Positions 12,843 to 24,672 of a stretch of DNA of 64,000 bases are shown here, one piece after another. The DNA comes from Papilionanthe hookeriana x Papilionanthe teres (taxonomy: Eukaryota > Streptophyta > Magnoliopsida > Asparagales > Orchidaceae): the NCBI GenBank assembly GCA_022702705.1, contig CM040423.1, positions 44,093,575 through 44,157,574 on the forward strand, in the 5' to 3' direction. Position 1 is the first letter of the stretch. Every line of letters starts with the position of its first letter. The translations under genes were made by a program, and so were the position numbers. A model generated the notes under the pieces. The model searched no databases and had not been told where the DNA came from. It saw only the letters and a program-made list of their open reading frames with translations.

Positions 12843-13022
12843 AAACTCTAACTTTTATTTTATACATTTATGCCACCAAAAGTCTTTCACTCATAAAAAA
12901 TACCATCACTTTAACTTCTAAAAATACATATTTTCAGGCATAGAAAAGGTGGAATGTAAAAATTAAAGTGTAGATGTTAAATATGTAAAAACATAGGAAT
13001 TTGGTGGTATGTAAGATTTCAC
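12843..13022. mobile_element. Foldback MITE copy, about 180 bp
   Basis: The left arm contains TACATTTATGCCACC and the right arm GGTGGTATGTAAG, with inner arms TACCATCACTTTAACTTCTA and AATTAAAGTGTAGATGTTAA-like text. The two halves are roughly reverse complements. Same family as the copies at 42280, 46060, 46639 and 49431. Confidence 0.55.
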
Positions 13023-13119
13023 AAGAGTTCAAAATCCGCACATGTATACATTTGTTTTAAAGAGAAAAGAGCAATCAAAATTTTCTGATCTCCCACCAAC
13101 AAAATCATAAAGTAAAAAA

Positions 13120-13437
13120 AAAAATGGAACATCAGAGATTTCTGAATTCCACGAACTAGAGCCGCAACGACTTCATGTTTTTCAAAATGAGATTCACGAG
13201 GTTTCTGAATCGTATAAGCCGAAGCAATAAACGTCTCAGGTTTTCAATTACAAAGCCACCACACATTTTATATTTTTCAACGTGAGATTTTGGAAGTTTC
13301 AGAACTTTCACAAAACAAAGCAGCAATAGTTTCATAATTTTCAGGACTATGTAAAATTTTCAAATTTTCATAAAACAAAACCGTCATGATTCCAAATTTT
13401 CCAAAATGAGATTTATGAAATTTCTAGTTCGCATACA
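13120..13437. repeat. Degenerate tandem repeat, unit about 65-70 bp
   Basis: Four to five diverged units share the order GTTTC-GAA, CAAAGC-GCAA, TTTCAT-TTTTC, AAAATGAGATT. No coding frame. Its origin is unknown. Confidence 0.45.
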
Positions 13438-13439
13438 AC

Positions 13440-13945
13440 ATTTCTAATGTGACTCTTACATAACTACTAAAGTTTACAATTTAAGCTATCAATTTCTTTA
13501 GCATTTTCTCCAACTCATTTAGTTTCTTGAATACATAAGACATTTATCTTTCTATGAATCATAGTATAAATTAATTTCGTTAATTTACCTGTGAGAGTAC
13601 CTATATTCCAAGACCCTATTATAATAGTAGTTTCATGGACTAACTTTGTATCTACATCTGTCCGTAATGTGGGAACCCTTTCTTATTTGACACCACACCT
13701 GGACATCGATGTAGCGGCCCTTACACACTTTTCAGTGTAATCGGTCACACAACACGTTGCTTTCCGGGGACGCCTTAACATTTACACAATGATCAAAAGC
13801 ATTCATGTCATAATTTTTCGACAAATTTTACGTTGGTTGTCGACTACATAACACATCCTACTACTTTTCACATCCAGTGCTTGGGACCCCACAACGACAA
13901 TGTTAAAGTTAGTTGATGTTATGGGCAAAACAATACTCTTCGGCA
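13440..13945 (-). mobile_element. 5' end of a plant LINE with endonuclease start (minus strand)
   Basis: On the minus strand the frame ending near 13490 reads GSWNIGTLTGKL, MIHRKINVLCIQETK, then a W-to-stop and VGENAKE. This is the N-terminus of the apurinic-type endonuclease of plant LINEs (family pattern GTWNIGTLTGK...CLQETKW). Upstream of it (13560-13945) lies the GC-richer 5' leader typical of that family, with GGCGTCCCCGGAAAGCAACG and a ring of short conserved blocks. The 3' two-thirds are gone. Having the 5' end without the 3' end is the reverse of ordinary LINE truncation, so later deletion is likely. A 20-bp motif, AGTTAGTTGATGTTATGG-like, is repeated at 13907 and 13957. Confidence 0.65.
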
Positions 13946-14589
13946 ATAACAGTGTTACAGTTAGTTGATGTTATGGACACAACTGTGATTGCATATATTT
14001 TCTATTATTTAGTAGTTTTAAGAAGTTGATTTCAAATCTTGTTTTGAGTTGGAAGTTATCCAAATTAAGAAATATTGTAACTAGGTTTTAAAATTTATTT
14101 ATTATTTAATATGCAAAGATAATAAGTTATTTTTATTTTTAGGCCACAAAATTTGATTTTTACTTACCTTATAAATTTGTTGATTTAAAATCCTAACAAA
14201 AGGATATCAGACCTTATCAAAAGCTATGAAATAGCTCCCCAAGTTTATAAAATTATGTGATAACTTATGTGATTGCGCATTACTTTCATGATCGTATGTC
14301 TCATTTTGTGCTCATTATTCTTGTCATCGCAATTATGATCCTAATTTTGATCTCATGCACACTGTCTATTTGTGATCCTATAGCATTGTCGTGCATCTTT
14401 TTTATCATTCATCATTCGACTCTAATTGTAACTCTTACAAAATCCCTATCTTTTATTCATAGGAATTTATCCAAGTGCATGAGGCTAAACTGTGGTTATA
14501 ACTACAAAATTTTTTGTGTCTTTTATCTTCAAGTAAAGATCAATGAAAATAAAATAAGCGATGAGTCATTCTATTAATTTTTTTTTTGT

Positions 14590-15804
14590 AAATTTGAAAA
14601 GACTTGTTTTTATAGAAAGGGGTATTTGAGACATACAAAGATAATTCTACTAATATATTAATTGATTCTATTTTAGTTTTGACCTTGATTGAGTGTTGTT
14701 GGATGATGCAGAAGCTACTACGATATTGCGTTTCACGTTATCTACGATTGTGGATTGGAACGAATGGCTTTGTCTCGTGATGTCCCAAACAACACGATTT
14801 TTTCTATTTGTTTGACTACTGTCGGGCTATGAACCCCTATTTAGTATTATTTTAATTAGTATTGATGTTACTTTGCTTTGCAACTGTATATTGATTTTGT
14901 TTTGGATTGGTTGGACAGATTTTTGTTTTGCTTATATTATTTGGAGACTTCTCTTACGGCTTTCTCATATTTGGAGAGTTGTAGTCTTTTTAATTTTTTC
15001 AAGTGGTGACTCTATATCTTGAAGAATACAGGTGGTGGAACCTCTGTTTTATCTTTCTTTCATTGTTTCTCCATGCTATTTTTTTAAGTCGGAAAGTCAC
15101 CAAACAGTTGTTCCGACATTTGGTTTGTGCGTTTTCACTTTCATTCCTCATCCTACAACCCTTCTAACCCGTTTTCTAACATTCTCATGCCGACTAGTTG
15201 CCCCATTCTGGTTTCATTTGATATCAGAGTCTAACAAATCCTATATTTTTAGGGATTTGTCTTTATTGCGTTTAAACCTAAAATCCAAATTATCTAAATC
15301 TTCCACCGACTCAATGTCCTAACCATTCTTACCTCAATTCCTTGCCCAAACAAGATAGCATTTCTGCCTCCACCGAAAATTTATCTCAACATCTACTACT
15401 AAAATCTAGGCCCTCGGCCAATCTTTAATCCACAATGCTACATCTTTTGAAACCTTTGTTGAGAGAAAATGACACAATTCTACCTAAGGGACACTTGTAA
15501 AGGGGTGTCTAATAGCTTATGATGGAAGACATGTAAAGGGAGATTTTCCAATTGAAATAAAATCTTGCCGCTGTTGAGAGAAGACAACTTTGAGAGATCA
15601 CCCACAACCATAATGGCGACTCACCGAATCGAGAGAATGAAGTGAATCTCTCATATCAAGAAATTTTAAATGATAAAGAATCAATACCCCGGCAGTTTTA
15701 CATTGAATATCAGAGGAGATGACATGATTTTAGAGTGAAGATTGACTAGCCATATTTGGGTCCAGATAAATTCATTGAGTGGCTACAAATAGTGGAATGA
15801 TATT
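14590..15804 (+). mobile_element. Ty3/gypsy retrotransposon remnant: LTR end, primer-binding site, partial gag
   Basis: TTTGATATCAGAGTC at about 15217-15231 resembles the initiator-methionine tRNA primer-binding site (TGGTATCAGAGC) that follows plant gypsy LTRs, so the T-rich DNA at about 14600-15215 is a probable LTR. Downstream, 15723-15803 reads DFRVKID, stop, PYLGPDKFIEWLQIVE. This matches the start of the gypsy gag domain (D-KVDIP-F-G---IE-FLDWL---E), with TAG in the middle. Protease and pol are absent, and the element breaks off just before the MCCA fragment. Heavily decayed. Confidence 0.55.
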
Positions 15805-17719
15805 TTTGCATGCATTTCTTAACACAAAATATTTTTGTAGCAGATTTATCCCACATAATACATATAGAAATAGTGAGAAAAATGTTTCATATGTTTCGGT
15901 TGATTTGCTATTTTCTGAGTTTGACGTTGTACATTCTCTATTATTTTTTTTACTTGTGGCATGTTCTAGCTGCTTCAGCTATCTTCTGGTAAAATAATTT
16001 TCTCAAGTATTTTCTATGATTGTAACTCGTGCAGGTCAATTTTGTTTGTGCTTTTAACTGATTTTTTAGCGTGTAATTTATCTTGATATGTTTTTTTATT
16101 TTGGCGATAGGGCATGCCTCCCTGCAACTGGTTCACTCCATTACCACCATCCAGTCTCCATTTCTCGAGCATGTAATGCTCCTAAGTTGTGGATTGTGAA
16201 TTAAGCTATAAATTTTTGTACCCAAATTGTTGCATTCTAAATACATATTGGAACTAGTGCGAGTTGAAACAGGAGTGAAGGAGGGAGACACGGTTAGCAT
16301 GCACTACGGCCCTATGATAGCTAAGCTTGTAGTGTGGGGAGAATATCGACAAGCTGCATTAGTCAAACTGAAGGACTGCTTGCTAACCTTTCAGGTTTGT
16401 CATAGTTTCAAGTTTGTTGTGTAGTGCTGAATACAAAATATTTAGTTACATTTCTTCCTCGGGTTTAGAGTTGCATGATTTCCTTATTATACATGTAATC
16501 ATGGCACAATGTTAACTGTAACCTTATTTCCTTCTTAGTTATGTGTAGATCTTGTTCATTTTTTCTACTTTTTAAAACTTACTTTTTTTTTAACCTTTCA
16601 ATGCAAGCGTTCTTTAATATTGGCTCAAATCATTTGATAGGGAGGTAAACTACATATTTGGAATTCTGATTTGCTAATTCTGGACAATCTCATCCAATGG
16701 TAGACTTTGGAGTTACAGTTGCTGTGTTGCCTCTTTTCTATGGTTGCTCTTGGGAAAGCTGTAATGGTTACATTGCATTTGCTCTTGTATGAATGTTGGT
16801 TGCAGCTTTGCCGACTAATATAGATTTTCTGTACAAACTTGCAAACCATTGGGCTTTTGAGAAGGGCTTAGTTGAAACACATTTCATTGAGCATTTCAAA
16901 GAGGATCTTTTCATTGATTCAGGAGTTAATATAGCAGCTCTGACATCGACTTCCTCCAAACTTGGTGCAGCTTTTTTGCAGCATGCATCTGTGAAAAGAA
17001 CCATAATACCTACAAGGAAAAGTTTGCTGGTTGGCTATATCTTTGTCAAACTTGTTTTTTAGTCTTTTTCAGCTAGTGCTGTGTTAGAATCCGAAGTAAA
17101 TTAACATTTGCAGGTGGGGACAAATTGGTTTCATTGTGGTATTCTAATCCACTTTTTCAAATGCATCACTCTGCTAAGTGTTTGATAGAACTTGAGTGGG
17201 AGAATGAACTTGAGTGGGAGAATGAACTTGAACCCTTGAAACTGGTCATCAACTGTGTGTCGAAAGGAAGATATTTAGTTGAGGTGCTAAATATGCGCTT
17301 GAATTTGAACTGATACTGGTAAATAGCAGTGTTAGCAGATTAGTACTCATAGTAATCCATTCGTCTTGGATGTAAACTTATATGATCATAATTTATGCAT
17401 TTAAGCCTTCTTTTCCGTGTAACTTGTGCCTTTATTTCATCCTATGCTGCTATTCTTTCTATAAATCTTAAATCAATTTTTGAGATCTCATACTTGTATG
17501 CTTCTTTTCACCTATTTAGTACGAGTTCTTTATACATACCCTAAATTTCTTAGTCTCAAAACTATGTCATGGGCAGTTTGAAGGTGGGGATTCCCCTGTC
17601 ATGGAGATCAAAGTCGTTCATTTGGGTGAGTGCAAGTTCATTGTTGAAACTGGTGGACTGAGCAACCATATTACTTTGGCACGATATTTTAAGGTCAATT
17701 TCTCAGAGTAGTACGTTCT

Positions 17720-18026
17720 TGTTAGGTATGGCTCATATACCGGAAATTTGGAGTCTATTGGAATGAAGAGACGTGTCTCCCGGTGAAAAGGAGTATCTCT
17801 TGGAATTTAGTGGGTTAGGGGAGCGAGAGCGTTTTAGTAATTTATCTGTAGGTTTTATCTATAAATAGATGTGTAATCCTATGGGTATTGAATCGAACTT
17901 GTAACTCCTCTGAAATAGTAAATTTGCCGCTCTGCTCCTGAGGTTGTAGGCATCTTTGCCGAACCTCGTTAATTCTCTGTGTTCTTCTTCTTGATTTGCG
18001 TTTTGTTCGCCTTAAATTTCTCAACA
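17720..18026 (+). repeat. 5' LTR of copy A
   Basis: 307 bp, TG...CA. It contains a TATA-like TCTATAAATAGATG at about 17865-17880, followed by the conserved TGTAATCCTATGGGTAT block; transcription would start just after it. Confidence 0.92.
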
Positions 18027-19552
18027 AGTAGTATCAGAGTTAGGTTCTAGGGCGAAGGTAATCGACGCAGGGAAGAGAAGAAGGATTTTGAGATTTGGTT
18101 TGCGGCAGAGGAGGAAGTTCGGTTTCTGCGTGATAAGTTCGCAGAGTGCCGCAGGAGAAATTCCGAATCCGGACAGGAGCAGATTCGAGTGTTCGGCGAG
18201 GTGCTGCAGGAGGAACGTCGCGGGTTCGCGCGACGCAGGTGGAGTTCGTCGATTCTGCGACGAGAAGCGTGCATGACAGGCAGCGGCGTGATATTCGTCG
18301 CAGAAGCAGTTCAGCGAGCGGTTCTGGAGCGAAGTTCAGCCGAGTGGAGGAGTTTTGCCGCGCAGGTGGAGTTCGCGCGAGAATCCAGCAAGCCAGCAGT
18401 TCTTCGGTCGGTTCCAGGCCGAACAGGAGATCGTGGGCAGACAGAGGCAGGTCGCGGGCGTTTGCTGATCGTGGTCGCCAGCAACAGGTTCGTTCGGTGC
18501 TGCAGGGAGTTCGCGGAGCAGGAGCCGTCCGCGGAGATCGTGCTAGCCAGGAGTGGACCAGTTAGTTCGGTAGGAGATCGCGATCAGACCAGGCAGAAGT
18601 GTTTTTCGCGTGCAGTTCAAGACCTGGGAGCTTGTTGGGAGTTCGCGACTCAGGCTGGGACGAAGCAGTTGTGCGATATTCGGCAGGACTGAGCAGGACA
18701 TCTAGCCCGGGCGGCGTTCGAGTAGGCATCCGCCTGGAGTCAGAGAAGAGATTTTAGAGGGGTGACAGGGAACGACCGTAAGGAGCTGCTGGAGGCCGAG
18801 AAGGAAGGCAAGGAAATCTTTGGAAATCCTACAAGGAATATTCCCTTCTTAATTAGGAAATCCTTTTGTCGGAAGCGCGTGGATAGGAAACATGAAAGCT
18901 TAATTAAGAAAATGCTTAATTAAGCGACTTAATTAAGGAGAAAATTGGAAGCTCAATTAAGGTAATTAATTAAGGGAGACTCGATTAAATAAATCTTCGC
19001 ATAAAAGAAAGAAAATTTCCCTGAGAGAGGATCTTTGTTGTTGCCGTTGGAAGAAAATTTATTTCTAAGGAAGAAAATCAGGAAATTTATTTCCGATTTC
19101 TGCTGAATGCGGTGGAGAAAGGCAGGAAATCCCTGACTTTGTTGTGGAAAAATGAAATTTCTGGTTCGCGGAAAAGTAAATTAATTTTTCTGAAAATCTT
19201 AATTATGGGAATATTGTTGGAAAATAAATTTTTTGGAAAGATTTTGAGCAAGAAATTTTTGGCCCCAACAAGTTTGAAAATTTAACTGAGGAATTCAGCA
19301 GGCACGGAGAAGTTTACCGAGGAGTTCGGCAAGGGAAACATTCGCAAATCGCAATTGGCTTGCAGGAATAGATCGGAGGAACAGTTCGGCATTTCTATCG
19401 AGAGTGGCGAGCAGGAACAGTTCGGCGAATACAGCAGACTTCCACAGGTTCCGCGCGAGCAGAGGAGGCGGAGCAGGCGCGACATTTCGCTGTTTGATGA
19501 GGAACAGTTTCGCGGTTTGGCGAGGTACTGTTTCACGGTTTGGCGAGGTGCA

Positions 19553-19745
19553 GTTTGTCGCATGAGGATTTGCGACAGGTGGAGCTAGTGAAATTCGCCA
19601 GTTTGTCGCATGAGGATTTGCGACAAGTAGAGTCAGCGAAATTCATCGGTTTGTCGCATGAGGATTTGTGACAGATGGAGCCAGCAAATTCGTTAGTTTG
19701 TCGCATGAGGATTTGCGACAGGTGGAGTTTGGTTTCGCTGAATAG
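19553..19745. repeat. 48-bp minisatellite in copy A
   Basis: The motif GTTTGTCGCATGAGGATTTG recurs at 19553, 19601, 19649 and 19696, a 47-48 bp period, followed by more diverged units to about 19975. Each unit carries the inverted pair TGTCGCA/TGCGACA and could form a small hairpin. The same array, longer, is in copy B. Confidence 0.92.
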
Positions 19746-20263
19746 GAACCATGTTTTGCGAACAAAGGAGTTTGGCTAGCTGAGTTCGCAAGTTTTTTGC
19801 ATGTGATTTTGCAACATGTGGAGTTTGGTTCCGGTGAATAATAATCATGTATTGCGAATAGAGGAGTTTGGTCAGCGAAGTTCGCAAGTTGTTGCAGGTG
19901 ATTTTGCGGCAAGTGAATCGCGACAGAGGCAAAGCACAGTTCGCAAGTTCGTCGCAGGAGGAGTTGCGACAGGTGGAGTTCGGCTAAGGCGTTGACGCGA
20001 ACAGAAAAAGGCTTCGGGCAAGGTGTTCGCAGTAGTTCAGCTAAATTTTTGTGCGAACAGTAAAGTGCTTTGGGTGCTATAGCATGATTGATTAAGTCAG
20101 GTCAGATGGCTTGATTGCCCAACCTACTATGGTGTAAGAAACTCCATGAAGTATTTCTCCTAAGGGACTGGATATTCGCCAAGGTTGAGATTTGTTAGGT
20201 ATAGCTCATATACCGGGTGATGCATTTCTCCTAAGGGGCTAAATATTCGCCAATGTAGAGATT

Positions 20264-20567
20264 TGTTAGGTATGACTCATATACCGGAAATTTGGAGTCT
20301 CTTGGAATAAAGATGCATGCTTCTGGTGAAAATGAGTATCTCTTGGAATTTAGTAGGTTGGGGGGAGTGAGGGCGTTTTAGTAATTTATCTGTAGGGTTT
20401 ATCTATAAATAGATGTGTAACCCTATGGGTATTAAATCGAACTTGTAACTCCTCTGAAATAGTAAATTTGTCGCTCTGCTCCCAAAAATGTAGGCATATT
20501 TGCCAAACCTCATTAATTCTCTGTGTTCTTCTTGATTTGCCTTTTGTTCGCCCTAAATTTCTCAACA
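20264..20567 (+). repeat. 3' LTR of copy A
   Basis: 304 bp, near-identical in layout to the 5' LTR, with scattered substitutions (for example GAATAAAGATGCATG for GAATGAAGAGACGTG) that indicate time since insertion. Confidence 0.92.
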
Positions 20568-21090
20568 GTTCGTTATATATCAACTCTAGCAATTCAGTTT
20601 GATATATTCTGCACAAAAATCATCATAATATTATAGCGAGAGGCAATTCTCCTTTTCCATCAGGATAATTGCCAACCACATACATATATGGCACGGGTAA
20701 CATCACCATCATTACCGAAAATCTGTGAGTCTTGATCATTCCAATAATGATGTGAGTGATCATAAACCTAGTTTTCAGCCGGCTTCACAGCCTAAAGGGG
20801 AGTGTGTTGGCACCTATGGCTTGCTTAGTGGTCAAAATTTTGATAGATAACTGGGCAAAGGTTGAAAAAGGACAGCCAGTTCTAGTTGCTGAGGCCATGA
20901 AAATGGAGGTGGGCTGGACCTTAGTTTTATACTCCTTAGTTTCTTCTTGATGAACCTATTCTACATGAACTAATCTTGGTGTTGATTGTTTCAGCATGTT
21001 GTTAAGTCTCCTCGTGCTGGTTATGTTGAGAGGCTTCATATTGCATCTGGCCAATAAGTCCTCGACACTAGTATTCTCTTTACTGTCAGG

Positions 21091-22818
21091 GTATGTTGCT
21101 CTTTCAATTAGCATATGTATTTCCTCATGAAATTGCAAAGTTTATGATGTGCGTATTCACACTTTAAACATAGAAAAAAATTAAATATAATAATAAGAAG
21201 AAGAAGAATAATACTAATAAAAGATTCATAATACTGATGATGATGATTAACTGTCATCCTGAATGGGCATCTTCGAGGGTGTTCTAGGAGTTATGGGAAG
21301 GTTGACATCATTTTGACCTTGAGACCATTCAATAAAAAAGCAAAGAATCCATACCTGGTAAAGAGGCCTGCCACCATGGCGATGTATATAAAATTATTGA
21401 TTTGTGCCTTTTGGAAATAACACTTCTAAAATGCAAGGTACGGTTCTAAGCATCAACATCTCGAGGCCCCGCATTAATAGGATCATGGTATAATGTGTAT
21501 TCTTTTTATCATGCATGCATAGTTTTAGCCGTTGGGAATGTTGTTTATTTCTGCTAACTCCAGATGATTTGCTTATTTTATGATATGACAATAACTTGCT
21601 TTGGCTTTTGTTACTATTTAAAGATATGGATGTTCGAACCCCCACAACTCTGCTTGCTCAAGCTACCTAGCTGACTAAAATCTGTTTGCTTGCGGTAGTG
21701 GTGAGTGGATGGGAATGATTGGTTAGCTGTGAGGTGTCATGAGGAGCCTGGTTTCAAATTTCTTTTTTTTTTTAAAAAAAAAGATCAACTTCTTCCGCCT
21801 TCTGCATCCCGCCTTCCCGCAAAGCGAAGCATTGCTACGCTCCTCTCCTATTTCCGCGAACCGAAAAACACCCCGCCTCCCTAATTTCACAAACAGAAAG
21901 CCCATCCTCCTCGTTTTCACGAAACACAGAAGAAGAAAGGGAAGACTGAGCGATCTCTCCAGTTCAAACGAAGAAGATATCGCAAGGTTTTTTCCTTTGT
22001 TTTGGACTCCTACTTTAGTAGTTGAGAGCGGTGAAGTCTGAGGAAGAATCAGTCTTGGGAGGCGGAGGACATAGCAGGCATTGGCTTTTTAGCTTTGCTC
22101 TTCTTCATGTGTTGGCTTACGACAGTAAGAGGAGAAATCGTAAGGTGCTTGCTTGATCCTTTCTTTGGAGTTATCTTCGGTCGTGTAGTGACTCTCGAGT
22201 ATAGAGAAAGATATAGAGAAAGAGGGGAGAGAGAGAGGAAGACAGAAATAGATCTTTTTTGTAATTGTCTAGCCGATTGACAATGTCTAATCCTTAAGCA
22301 ATAAAATACTGTGCAACTGTATGGACGTAGGCAAAAATTGTCGAGCCACTTAAAGCTCTGTGTGTTCTTTTCTGGTGTGAATTTTCTCGTTCTATTTTTT
22401 GCTTTCTTCGTCGATCATTCTATATATATACCACAACATGAGGGACTTTGTGGCTAGTTGTTACCTAAGGCTTTTAGAAAGCTGGTGTCTTCCACAACTA
22501 GTGTCTACTGTTCAAGGATAATATTTCCATTTGAACCCATTGTCCCACTTTTGAGTATTCAAGCTAAGAAAAGCATTTCATGTCATTGATTACATGGTCT
22601 CATTTATTTGAAGTTCATGTTGGTTTCTTGCTCATAAGCTATCAGATATGCAAATATAATATGGAAAGGAAATTTCACGGGTAAGCATAAAAAATTAAAA
22701 GAGACAACTTATGAGTTGTCAATTATGGGTGTATTCAAGGAAGGGAATTAAAATAGTTGTTTGGTATTGCATATAATAAATACTTAATAGGTAAATGTGC
22801 ATAGTTCCTTTTTTGTTT
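21091..22818. other. No gene recognised after the MCCA fragment
   Basis: Contains a GC-richer block at 21790-22230 with open frames (21739-22041 and 22095-22280) that look like a 5' leader or LTR: CT-rich start, AGAGAGA tract, then CAATAAAA at about 22300. No domain is recognisable in any frame. Confidence 0.4.
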
Positions 22819-23335
22819 GAAAATTTTTGTTCTAAAAATTTTATCATGTTTCAGAAATATTATTAAAATGTTGTGGTAAATATTGATATATTGTGTTTTT
22901 TTCACACTTGAACCATATCTTTTGCTCCTCTGATTTGAGAAATAATAGGTAATGATATTATGTACCTTATTAATCTGAAAATTTTTGTTCCAAAAGTTTC
23001 TCCATATTTTAAAAAAAGTGGAGGTATAGTGGTGGTATAGGTGGATATATTATATTTTTTCTAAAAATGAACCACATCTCTTGTTCCTTTGATATGAGAA
23101 ACAATAGATTATGATGATATGCACCTTATTAGTCTGAAAATTTTTATTCTAAAAGTTTTACCTTGTTTTAAAAAAATAGTGGTATAATGTCGGTATAATA
23201 GTGGTATAGATAGAAACATTGTGCTTTCCCTCAGAGATGAACTACATTTTGTGCTCTTCTAGTTTGAGAAACAATAAATTATGATATTATGCCTTTTCTT
23301 TTTTTGAAAAATTATGTTCTAAAAGTTTTACTAGG
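22819..23335. repeat. Tandem repeat, three units of about 160-170 bp
   Basis: GAAAATTTTTGTTCTAAAA and close variants start at 22819, 22977, 23136 and 23306. Each full unit continues through GTGGTATA, a GATATATTGTG block, GAACCACATCTTTTGCTCC, TTTGAGAAACAATAG and ATGATATTATGCACCTTATT. Satellite-like, no ORF. Confidence 0.85.
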
Positions 23336-23369
23336 TAATGCGGGGCTGAGGAGGCCAGCCGGTTAGTCG

Positions 23370-23408
23370 GCTGGCCGATGCGGCTGGCCGATGCGGCTGG
23401 CCGATGGA
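23370..23408. repeat. 13-bp tandem repeat CGGCTGGCCGATG, three copies
   Basis: Exact repeats of CGGCTGGCCGATG in GC-rich DNA immediately after the 160-bp array. Confidence 0.9.
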
Positions 23409-23410
23409 CC

Positions 23411-24335
23411 GACAAAACCAACCTAGAGATTGCGGGTCTAGCTCCTTGCTGGATCGAGCTACAATTAGAAAGGGTTACACTGCCGCCAGCCCTGTATTCG
23501 AGGACATATGGTGCTTCAGCTATATCCTGCTCTAAAGTGGTGTTGTATCTTCTCCTATTCTCCTCTCTATCCCTTCTCCTTTCCCTCCCTTAGGTGTTGG
23601 CCACCCTTACTCCTTCCTATTGGCCTACTGCCCCCTTTCCTTACAGCGGTGCTCGCTGTCCAACGCATCCAATCGGCAACCAGAATTTGACTCCTTTTTA
23701 CCTGCAGTAGTTCTTGTTGTTTGCCTATCCAGCCATCACCCTACTTTCAGCCGTCCCTTACCGGCAGCCTTTCTTGTCGCCCCAGTCCTCTAACTCTCAA
23801 ATTGCCCACTAAGGGCCCGTTTGGGGGGATTTTTTTGTGCGGCGCAGCGTCACCCCACAAAGCTCCCCTATTTCGGGCGATGATTTGATCGCGGCGGCCC
23901 GACGTGCAGCGGAACACAGGCCGCCATATCCCTCCCGCAGTCGGTTTTTACTGCGACAATTCTCTTTTACTTTTACGTGTATGCCCTTCTCCTGACGCCC
24001 GCCTTCACGCCTTCACAGTTTTTATTCTTCTCTTTCCCGCCAATCTTCGACTTCCTTAACAGTAGAGAAGTTGCAGCTGCCCTTAAAGAGAGAAACCACG
24101 GAAGTCGAAAGGTGCTCCGCTCGTCGTCCGCCGCTTGGATGATGCTAGCATATCTCTGCCCATGTTCGGGGAGCAATGCACCTCCAGTTCGACGCCCTTC
24201 TCCACCACCAGCTGCTGTTCTCTCCATTTCTACCGCAAGGAGAAGTGAAATAAGACACCCTAGGATTTGCTTCTTTGTCTTGATTCCTAGTTCAGATCAC
24301 CAGATAGGGATTCTTATTTTCCATTCTCCGCGGCA
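23411..24335. other. GC-richer stretch upstream of the importin fragment
   Basis: Includes GGGCCCGTTTGG at 23815, a sequence common at ends of plant Harbinger-type MITEs, and a CT-rich region at 23960-24335 that is likely the promoter and 5' leader of the SAD2-like gene, since the first codons follow at 24336. A 120-codon frame at 23977-24339 has no recognisable domain. Confidence 0.4.
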
Positions 24336-24368
24336 TTGAACCTCCCAGGCCTCGCTCTCATTCTACAG

Positions 24369-24672
24369 TGTTATGTATGACTCATATACCGGAAATTTGG
24401 AGTCTCTTGGAATAAAGAGGTGTCTCCTAGTGAAAAGGAATGTCTCTTGGAATTTAGTGGGTTGGGGGAGCGAGGGCGTTTTAGTAATTTATCATAGTTT
24501 TTATCTATAAATAGATGTGTAACCCTATGGGTATGTGATCCGAACTTGTAACTCCTCTGAAATAGTGAATTCGCCGCTCTGCTCCCGAGGATGTAGACAT
24601 CTTTGCCGAACCTCGTAAATCTCTGTGTTCTTCTTCTGGATTTGTGTTTTGTTCGCCCTACATTTCACAACA
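24369..24672 (+). repeat. 5' LTR of copy B
   Basis: 304 bp TG...CA with CTATAAATAG TATA box at about 24505; followed by the primer-binding site. Confidence 0.92.

Larger units (their letters stand above)
17720..20567 (+). mobile_element. Non-autonomous LTR retrotransposon, copy A
   Basis: LTRs at 17720-18026 and 20264-20567 begin TGTTAGGTATG and end CTCAACA. Flanks are GTTCT before and GTTCG after, a 5-bp target duplication with one change. AGTATCAGAGTTAGG right after the 5' LTR is a methionine-tRNA primer-binding site. The 2.2-kb interior is GC-richer than the host DNA and has several open frames, but none resembles gag, protease, integrase or reverse transcriptase, so it must move with proteins supplied by another element. 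It contains a 48-bp minisatellite (19553-19740) and, just before the 3' LTR, a tandem copy of the LTR head plus polypurine region (20204-20263). It sits inside the MCCA fragment, same strand. Copy B at 24369 is the same family. Confidence 0.93.
16111..21090 (+). pseudogene. MCCA: Methylcrotonoyl-CoA carboxylase subunit alpha, 3' half, disrupted
   Basis: Seven exon pieces with splice sites match mitochondrial MCC-alpha, the biotin-carrying subunit of leucine breakdown. 16111-16172: LPATGSLH. 16258-16394: RVETGVKEGDTVSMHYGPMI, the end of the biotin carboxylase C-domain. From 16806: LPTNIDFLYKLANH and VETHFIEHFKEDLF. 17114-17283: SLWYSNPLFQMHHSAKC. 17577-17693. 20664-20908: the biotinyl domain with LAPMACLVVK and EAMKME. 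20995-21090: HVVKSPRAGYVERLHIASGQ. The biotin-acceptor lysine of AMKM survives. Damage: no biotin carboxylase ATP-grasp half upstream; frameshift near 16980; in-frame 18-bp duplication (ELEWEN twice) in the 17.1-kb exon; frameshift near 20680; TAA at 20698; frameshift before LAPM; TAA at 21055 (CAA expected); and a 2.85-kb LTR retrotransposon between the fifth and sixth pieces. Introns are retained, so it arose by DNA duplication or capture, not reverse transcription. Confidence 0.93.

Noticed and set aside
5928..13945. The minus-strand LINE 3' tip at 5.9 kb and 5' end at 13.9 kb as two ends of one element
   Set aside because: The 7.5 kb between them holds no LINE coding sequence but does hold an unrelated gene-like ORF and a microsatellite; separate insertions are simpler.
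18146..18692. 139- and 167-codon ORFs in retrotransposon copy A
   Set aside because: Overlapping frames in GC-rich non-coding DNA, arginine/serine-rich by composition, not conserved in copy B.
23815..23960. Harbinger-type MITE starting GGGCCCGTTTGG
   Set aside because: Only one end is recognisable; no inverted partner found.
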